DNA of 36,200 bases, taken from positions 111,445 through 147,644 of the forward strand of contig BQKZ01000747.1 of NCBI GenBank assembly GCA_036244855.1. The letters run 5' to 3'. Source of the DNA: Temnopleurus reevesii. Its lineage: Eukaryota; Echinodermata; Echinoidea; Temnopleuroida; Temnopleuridae. How positions within the stretch are numbered: the first letter of the stretch is position 1; every line of letters begins with the position of its first letter. The translations under genes and the position numbers were made by a program. The notes under the pieces are model-generated. The model saw nothing but the letters and a program-made list of their open reading frames with translations, was not told the DNA's origin and ran no database searches. Below, in pieces: positions 29,752 to 36,200 of the stretch.

Positions 29752-29817
29752 CTTGACGATGGGAAGAGCAGGATGGATGGGATCGAGGCCGTCATGGGTT
29801 CTTGCAGGAGACGTCCT
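29752..29817 (-). CDS. RAPGEF4: EPAC exon, linker upstream of DEP
   Basis: A 66-bp phase 0/0 exon of 22 codons reading RTSPARTHDGLDPIHPALPI then V-K. It has a TTTCAG acceptor (a second AG two bases on is possible) and an AAG|GTAACA donor. It joins in frame to the DEP exon, which begins VPSDRLSHAG. The low-complexity sequence fits the linker between an N-terminal region and DEP in EPAC2-type proteins. It is the most upstream exon I can see. Its short length makes it the least certain exon; support comes from splice signals, phase and position rather than from strong similarity. Confidence 0.6.
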
Positions 29818-30284
29818 CTGAAATGGATAAAGAAAAGAGGGAAGAAAATAGGATCATAACTGGATTTGGTTTCATTCTTCGTTAACAATGGTAATAAATA
29901 GGATTCTACATACATCTAATCCCATACCATTTTATCAATGTACCCGTGAGCAGTACTGGCCAGCAAAGGTTGCTGAGAAAATTCACGTTTTTGCTTCCAG
30001 GGTATGATTTTCCGGGCATCACATCACAATTTGCTTTGTATTTACCATGATTGCTTACAAAAGATGTTATGTGTTGCAACTTTTTTTCACATAGATATAC
30101 ACAGGAAAGTGTTGAAAATATTTTCGTTTTGTCCAAACTGTTTATCAAATTTGAAGAGTAAAATCATTCCCTGGCTTCTCTGATCCATGATGACAGGAGC
30201 TATGGGAATACTGGCAGTAAGCAACCATCACTGTTGGTTTTGCAAGTGTGACACACGGCAAGAATCCAGTAAGAGATGATATTA

Positions 30285-30360
30285 ACTCTAAAGTGCTTTG
30301 AGCAGATATAGTATACTATCACACTATATAAATTTCAATTATCAATTATTAATATATTCA
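30285..30360 (+). mobile_element. SINE tail remnant
   Basis: 'aaagtgctttgagcagatat' ... 'cactatataaatttcaatta' resembles the end of the SINE at 35637-35930 (cgccttgagca ... gctatataaat). The head is absent. Confidence 0.5.
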
Positions 30361-30426
30361 AGCCAAAGTGATAAATCGTCATCTTAGTATTTTTCAAGGG
30401 ACCCAAGGTGAATATTGACCTTTAAT

Positions 30427-30803
30427 GCATATCAACTTCCTAGAGTCTGTCAAGTAGAATGCATAAACATTGCAATGTCAGAATACAAAACCATCAAGGT
30501 TAAAGAGAAAAGGTGCAGACGGAATAAAAATAGAATAAGGGGAGGAGAGAAGGAGGGGCAGGGAGAAGAGAGAGAGGGGGGATTATATTTTAAGTGGGTT
30601 TCCTACAGGTGGTATGAGTAGTCGTCTTCCTTGCTACTGTCAAGCAGAATGCATAATGGCATCCCATGAATGTCATGCGACAAAAACATCAATGCCAAAA
30701 AGAAAAGTACAGAGGGAATCAAAAAGGAATAAGGGGAGGAGAGAAGGAGGGGCGGGGAGAAGAGAGGGGGGGGGGGATTATATTTTAAGTGGGTTTCCTA
30801 CAT
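30427..30803. repeat. Tandem duplication of ~190 bp with purine-rich core
   Basis: Two units (30427-30611 and 30612-30803) share 'tgtcaagcagaatgcataa', the tract 'aataaggggaggagagaagg' and 'attatattttaagtgggttt' + 'cctaca'. About 10% diverged in the second half, more in the first. Confidence 0.85.
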
Positions 30804-31659
30804 GTGGAAAAGTCTGGAGTTCCCTCGTTCTCATGAAATGTCACTTTTGTGAGGTAAATATGCAGAAGTGAGAAGAGGTGTTGCTTAACGCAATACCATT
30901 GGCCACATCGCTTGCACAAATGTTTGAAAGTTATAATCTTCAGTGACCAATTTTCTTCCTTGAAAATATGGCGACAAATTGATGCTTTTTCAATACTTAA
31001 GTTAAGCATTTAAAAAGAAAAATGAGGGAATGGGAGAAGTGAAAGAAGTGTGTGTAAGTGTTTTTGCATGAGTATAAGAGCAAGACTCAATGAGGTAGAA
31101 GGAGAGAGAGAGCGGAAGAGAGAGAGAGAGAGAGACAGAAACTATAAGAGAGAAAGAGAGGTCAAGGGAAGGATAATGGATTTCAATCTTAAACTTTTAA
31201 TATATGAAACTTGGAAAAAGGATCATTCTAAATGACTTGCCATCAATCACCAGCGTACATCTGACAAAACAACACATTGAAGTACCTATATGCAGTCCTT
31301 AATGACACCTTTTCCTCAGCTCTTGCTTCATTATGGTCAGTTGAGGTAAATAACACCAAAGTTGAGAGCGTCACACCCAAGAAATACTCATTACATTAAT
31401 GAAGGCTATGGTCATGATAATCCTTTTAGCTGTATCATTATATTTCCTTGTGGTCAATAATAACAGCATTAAGTCAGTTACATCTCCACAAATACCTATT
31501 ATAGAGGCGTTAATGATGATGTTCCCTTTAGCTAGGTCGTTATGCATAGTTGCAGTAAATAACAAGAATTTAGTTAGTCACACCTCCAGAAACCCATATT
31601 TCTTAATCCACACATAAATCCACAGCTCCACAGGTCCCATAGCTTAATCCATAGCTTAA

Positions 31660-31812
31660 TAAACAACTCCTTGATTTATGGACGACAGATACCTTCGCAG
31701 TGAATTGAAATGCGTGGACGCAACAATGACAAGCCAGTTGAATGGTACTACAAAGGAGCATTGAATTGGTGTTCGACTTAATTTAACGGAAATAGTTTAT
31801 ACCGTGTTCTAA
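31660..31812. mobile_element. MITE family M2, copy
   Basis: Interior 'caacaatgacaagccagttg' and right end 'cgacttaatttaacggaaat' + 'agtttat' match the copies at 34693 and 27387. The left terminus is poorly preserved. Confidence 0.65.
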
Positions 31813-32039
31813 AAGTGTGCCATAATTTCTTTACCAAAGTTCGATATTAAACTGTCTCTTTGGTTTGATGAAGCTGATCGGGCACATTTACAAATTTGAA
31901 TATTGTAGAATTTGGATCCAGCATATAAACATATAAAATCAACCAAAATTATCTGACAAGATATGCGTTACTAGTTAAGGAGTTAAAAACAAATAAATTC
32001 AATTTCAATTTCATTTATTCAATTTCATTTATTTCACAT

Positions 32040-32062
32040 TTGCATTAAAAAAAAAAAAAAAA
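32040..32062 (+). repeat. Poly(A) run preceded by short attca repeats
   Basis: 'atttcaatttcatttattcaa' repeats, then about 17 A. May be the end of a retroposed fragment. Confidence 0.4.
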
Positions 32063-32559
32063 TACAAAAGGCATAATGTAATAGAAAGATAATACATAAA
32101 TATAGAATGAATACAAATGTGAGGTATATACAAAGGCCAAAGGCCTATCGAGGTAAATCCCTTAATAACACTAGCTATGTAACATCTTTTTTATTTGTCA
32201 TTTGTTTATGTAGATTTGATATAAACTGCTTGGTGTCTGAACTTGGGATGAATTATTTAATGCTTGAATAAAATATTATCTTCACCCACACAAGGGCTTT
32301 TCAGATCTTATGGGATTTCATGAAATAAGGAAGAGACCCCGGATATCATTTCATCTTCAATCGTCTCTTTTCTGTTATAGATCAGGGAATCGTAATTCAA
32401 TTCATCATTTTTATTTCCACTAAATGAGTCTAAACAGTCACTAAAATTTCCTAATCTTGACATCTCTTGAGGATGAATTATAATTAGGCAATGGATGGGC
32501 ATGAAAGGAGCAGAGAAGGACTGATTCTGAAAGAAAACTTGATATCAATAATCATCTCA

Positions 32560-33315
32560 TTATTTGGACATCTCAAACCAACTCCTCAATAACCAAATTG
32601 CATTTTCTATAACCCCTCTATAACCTCCCTAGATTTCTCCTTACCTCACTGTCCAAAAATTCATCTCTTGCCACACTGACTAGACTATTTGATGTGTGGT
32701 GCCGAATCCTCTAAAATATTCTCTATATATCAGGAATATAATACTGAGGAAAGCTCCTCGCCTCATGCCTAAATTAACTTTGATTTAAATGTCTATCTGT
32801 AAAGACTCTGGATTCTCTTCTTAATTATGTCTCTCTGGTCTAGCTTCAAAATCCATATTTAAAGAAAAAAACCCACGCTGACTCAAATTTTAATACTATC
32901 CTCCAATAAAATCTACCTATTTCTTCAACCAAATTCTGCTCCTCTTTAACTTAGCCATATATTCATCGCACAAGCATACTCTTTGCAGCTCACAAGACAC
33001 ACTACTGCTTCCGACAACAAATCGTAAAACAAAAGTCACTCTAGGAGATAGATCATTTGCATGTGCAGCGCCCAAACTCTGGAATACACAACCTCTTGAT
33101 ATACGAAATATACAAAATTCATCCTCTCTAAACACATTCAAATAAAAGTTTTCAACATATCTTTTTGACACAACATAGTAAAGTGTAAGTGTACTTTACT
33201 ACCCATGTCTTTACCTAATAATAGGAGTCTTTTAGCGCAGTAGAATATATTGAGAGTTTCTGCGCTTTATGAGTGTGTGTTGATATTATCATTATTATTA
33301 TTATTATTATTATTT
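32560..33315 (+). mobile_element. CR1-like LINE 3' remnant with (ATT)n tail
   Basis: At 32960-33150 the plus strand reads GDRSFACAAPKLWNTQPLDI, then RNIQNSSSLNTFK and, past a stop, FSTYLF. This is the usual C-terminal end of CR1/L2-type reverse transcriptase proteins (GDRAFS.AAP.LWN.LP..IR; family knowledge). It is followed by a short UTR with 'ctgcgctttatgagtg' and a tail of ATT repeats (33286-33315). Interrupted by stops and inactive. The upstream limit is approximate. Confidence 0.75.
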
Positions 33316-33785
33316 GACTGATATGAAAGCCCCCATCCGTTCAACAAGAATAACTGTCTCTCCTCCAACACCCCTACTACTCCTTCCAATTCTACTCCTC
33401 TATAATCATGCCACATAATTCAACATTATTGGTCTCGCATTAAGTGGATTGAGTAAGAGTTGCTTAGCGAGGTAATTGAATCGCGATTGATTTTTCCGCC
33501 GCCGCTTGCGCGAGCAATAAGAATCCCGGTCCCTCCGAAACTAGTAGAGGAATGATTTGATTCCTAACTAGTATTAGATTAAGAACCACATAACCTTATC
33601 TCCACATCGGGAGAGAAAATGAACAAACTGTCTGCACCCGTCTGCCGAACATCCCAGCATCCCGGAAATGCACTGAGTCAGAGCGATTGTGAAAATGAAA
33701 ATGCGATTTAGGCAATCTTATAGATGAGAGAATAGAAATCTATATGGAAACATAGAAGTATGATGAACAACAAGTCACGTGTGTC

Positions 33786-34010
33786 ATGAATTTTGCGATG
33801 AGGGTCATGTTACATAAAGCTACTCGTATTCATAAATATACGCAGGTTTCTACGAACAACTGGTGACCCTGTCCTACGATCAATGATATAACTCCTGTTC
33901 CTGAATCGCTGCTGAGAAACGGTCACTAGTCTTTTGTAGAATCCTGTGTATATTCCTGAATATAAGTAGCTTTATGTAACATGACCCTTGTCGCAAAATT
34001 TGAGTCATGC
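33786..34010. mobile_element. Long terminal inverted repeat element
   Basis: Left arm (33786-33876: 'gggtcatgttacataaagct' ...) pairs with the right arm (33916-34010: 'agctttatgtaacatgaccc' ...) over about 90 bp with about 85% match, around a spacer of about 40 bp. No ORF. Further related 'caaaatttg' repeats continue to about 34190. Confidence 0.85.
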
Positions 34011-34692
34011 ATACCTCTACAAACAGCTTCATAAAACAGGTCCCAGAACACAAAATTTGCGAATGGGCAAGTTACATTTGTGACCTGAAAAGTAAAGTTT
34101 GTATCCACGGATGCAAAATTTGAATTCTGGGGTGCAAACTTTGCATCGCAAGTCACAAACTCCACAGTCACCCATCACAAATTTCATAACCTCTTGTTGT
34201 TGTATTTGTCGGCGCATCCAACACCAGCTCTGCTTCTGGATCTCCGCCCTTTTCCTTCAATTTTGTTAATGTACCTTAATGATTCATGTTCTAATTACCC
34301 TATAATTTGGTTACAGTTGTAAATTGCTACACTGTACAACACTGGTTTATTTTTTATGTTGAAGGAAATAAATAAATATTATTTTGAATTGAATTTAATA
34401 AAAGTCATCATATATATACATGGGCCTGTTGTTGATCGTCCTTCCAGGCTCTGATAAAAATCAGCTTTGCAGATGATTTCGTGATGTGACCTTCACCCAA
34501 TCACCCAAAGTGTAGCAATTGGCGATGAAAATATCTCTAAGGTTATGACTCATCAAAATCAAATTTGTGATGTCTGTGGCATGCAGGATAGAGGAATGTA
34601 CATTTTCAGTTCATACTATTGTGAACATCCAAAGTTTATATTTGGATTACAAGGAAATTGGTAAATTGCGTATTTTTGTTAGTATTATAAAG

Positions 34693-34878
34693 CTATAAAC
34701 ACGATATAAACAATTTCCGAAAAGTAAACTAGAACGCATGCAATAGACCTGTACACCATATATTCAACTGTGCAGACACAACAATGACAAGACGGTACCG
34801 AATTCAATAGCGTTATAGAGGAGCATTAAAATTGCATTCGACTTAATATTTCGAAAATACTTTATATTGTGTTTATAG
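34693..34878. mobile_element. MITE family M2, best-preserved copy
   Basis: Ends ctataaacacgatataaaca and (inverted) ctataaacacaatataaagt, about 38 bp each; 186 bp in total. The interior contains 'caacaatgacaag', as in the other copies. Confidence 0.85.
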
Positions 34879-35636
34879 AAGGAGTACTGCAAAGATGAAT
34901 GCCTAACACATACACCCCCTTATTGTCTTACGGTGGGCAGTTCTTAGCTAAAATTAGGTTAATGTATAGATCATTTTCCAAAGTTGCTTTGAAATAATCC
35001 ACTTTCAGTTTGCCAAATAATATGAGCAATAGGCTTTATGAATTATTCACTCAGTATAATTTTCCTCGCAGTGGGAATATTTTATAAATATTTGAGGAAT
35101 GATCATGGAAGACAAAATTATGAGAATGTAGACAATGTCAATCATTATTTCTCAAAAAGGTTATCAAAATTACCTGAATCAGAAACATATGAAACAAAAA
35201 TTGATACCCAAACTAATGTGACATGTAATTAAAAAAAATGTATCAAACACTCTAATGTTCTCTCTTCAACCCCATAACATACACATAGGAAAACAAAACA
35301 TGTTTTGCCATAATGTTGTGGGGAGACTTCCATATTGTTTTTTATCTCCAGTAATTTCTCCCTTCTATCCAAATATAAATTGGTTTGCTTCCTTGAAATG
35401 ACAATCTGGGAATTGAAATGGTTTATGTGCTGATTGAAATGGAGGATGGAAATATCTTATTCTCCCTCCTGCCATTAAACAGACACTGGATGAATGATAA
35501 TGATGATTCAATTTAGTATACAGTCCAATTTTGCTGTTCCCTTTCCCAGACCTGTATTCATCTGTCTTTTTTTCATTTTCATGAAATATATCAGGTTCTA
35601 AGTTGTCTTGCAAAGTACAATAAGACAATAATTTGT

Positions 35637-35930
35637 ATGGGAGCGTCGTGGTGTAGTGGTTCGGACTCTCGCCTCTTAACTAGAGGGTCGGTGGTTCGAA
35701 TCTCTCCCAGGGCGTTAATTTCCTTCAGCAAGAAATTTACCCATAGTGTGCTGCACTCAACCCAGGTGAGTTGAATGGGTACCTGGCAGGAATCTTTATT
35801 CCTTGAAATGCCAAGTGTGCTGGTGGCTGCCGGGCTAAAGCCAGGGTAATAAATGCAAAGCGCCTTGAGCACTCAGCAATGAGAGTGGATACGTGCGCTA
35901 TATAAATTGCATATATTATTATTATATATA
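35637..35930 (+). mobile_element. tRNA-derived SINE, full length
   Basis: A-box region gtgtagtggttcggac and B box ggttcgaatct (35693-35703), the same body as at 28418, with additional 'gccgggctaaagccagggta' and the tail 'gcgctatataaattgcat' plus (TAT)n. Confidence 0.9.
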
Positions 35931-36013
35931 TTGTTGGATGTCAAAATTTTCCTTTCCCCCTGACTTTCTTCTCTTTCGAGCTAGGTTCCTTTATTTTTTT
36001 ACTATGGTGGTTA

Positions 36014-36200
36014 CTATGGTGTAGCGCGATGGTTCTGACTCTCGCCTTTCAACCAGAGGGTCGTAGGTTCGAATTCCACTGATGGTGTTGATCTCCTTAA
36101 GCAAGAACTTTATCCACATAGTGCTGCACTCGACCCAGGTGAGGTAAATGGGGATGGCAGCAAGAAACTTCTTGTAAATAGGAGCGCTGGTAATAGTGAG
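36014..36200 (+). mobile_element. tRNA-derived SINE, truncated by window end
   Basis: Head 'tatggtgtagcgcgatggtt' + 'ctgactctcgcc' with B box ggttcgaattc (36066-36076), then the same body (ttaagcaagaactttatcca). It lies about 80 bp downstream of the previous SINE in the same orientation. Confidence 0.88.

Larger units (their letters stand above)
201..29817 (-). other. RAPGEF4: EPAC / RAPGEF4-like gene, partial (both ends outside the window)
   Basis: Minus-strand gene assembled from 15 exon positions by translating between GT and AG splice sites and matching the known EPAC order DEP, CNB, REM, RA, CDC25. EPAC proteins are cytosolic exchange factors that load GTP on Rap1/Rap2 when cAMP binds the CNB domain. 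All exon phases join: 0, 1, 2, 1, 0, 2, 0, 0, 0, 1, 1, 0, 0, 2, 0. With one REM cassette the visible coding part is 2166 bp (722 codons). The phosphate-binding cassette reads [15 protein letters not shown], with Lys where EPAC2 has Lys and EPAC1 has Gln, which favours RAPGEF4 over RAPGEF3 (family knowledge). The N-terminus and promoter are missing at the high end and the second half of the CDC25 domain at the low end. Several exons have extra partial copies, listed separately. Confidence 0.93.

Noticed and set aside
32308..32502. Minus-strand open frame MPIHCLIIIHPQEM...
   Set aside because: No family recognised and no splice or start support. It adjoins LINE remnants of the opposite orientation.
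33480..33560. Small CpG-rich patch (ccgccgccgcttgcgcgagc) as a possible promoter
   Set aside because: Too short and isolated, with no TATA/initiator arrangement or following first exon that I could identify.

Overview
This is a eukaryotic (animal) genomic window. It is AT-rich and dominated by introns, with short exons bounded by GT/AG splice sites, tRNA-derived SINEs, LINE remnants, MITEs and microsatellites. The protein family, the SINE type (tRNA head, shared body, 'gcgctatataaa...attattatt' tail) and the density of short inverted-repeat elements suggest a marine deuterostome, most likely a sea urchin. The species is an inference.

The only gene I can support lies on the minus strand and fills about 29.8 kb down to position 201. 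It encodes an EPAC-type, cAMP-activated Rap guanine-nucleotide exchange factor (RAPGEF4-like). Reading in the direction of transcription the exons encode: a linker (29752-29817), the DEP domain (23835-24069 and 21314-21497), the cAMP-binding CNB domain (12665-12810, 11339-11562, 10948-11066), the REM domain (9981-10161, then 9264-9425 and 8625-8762, which recur as 6835-6996 and 5575-5712), a linker (4353-4422), the RA-like domain (3807-3953, 2955-3052) and the first half of the CDC25 catalytic domain (2434-2559, 1086-1264, 201-291). The start of the gene (promoter and any N-terminal CNB domain) lies beyond the high end, and the rest of the catalytic domain lies beyond the low end. With one REM pair the exons seen add up to 2166 bp, 722 codons, with every splice phase compatible.

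The striking feature is repeated tandem duplication of this gene's own exons. (1) A two-exon REM cassette exists twice, both copies intact, in frame and phase 0/0; they differ by 27 synonymous codons but only one amino acid in 100. (2) The CNB exon has a truncated upstream copy with 15 synonymous and one amino-acid difference in one part and near identity in the other. (3) The second DEP exon has eight further partial copies with a period of about 150-180 bp, most keeping a splice acceptor. (4) The first REM exon has two extra partial copies. (5) The first DEP exon has two extra partial copies. At least five exon regions of one gene have thus been partly multiplied in place. This is either an unusual alternative-exon reservoir, a hot spot of local duplication with gene conversion, or in part an assembly artefact; two N characters (7884 and 17319) sit in repeats.

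The rest is non-coding: four SINE copies or fragments, an L1-like endonuclease fragment at a duplication edge, a CR1-like LINE 3' end, several MITE families (three copies of a 3-bp-TSD element, five of a TIR family), two long hairpins, a GAT array of about 420 bp, a polypurine tract and several minisatellites. Nothing recognisable as a gene appears from 29818 to 36200 apart from transposon remnants.
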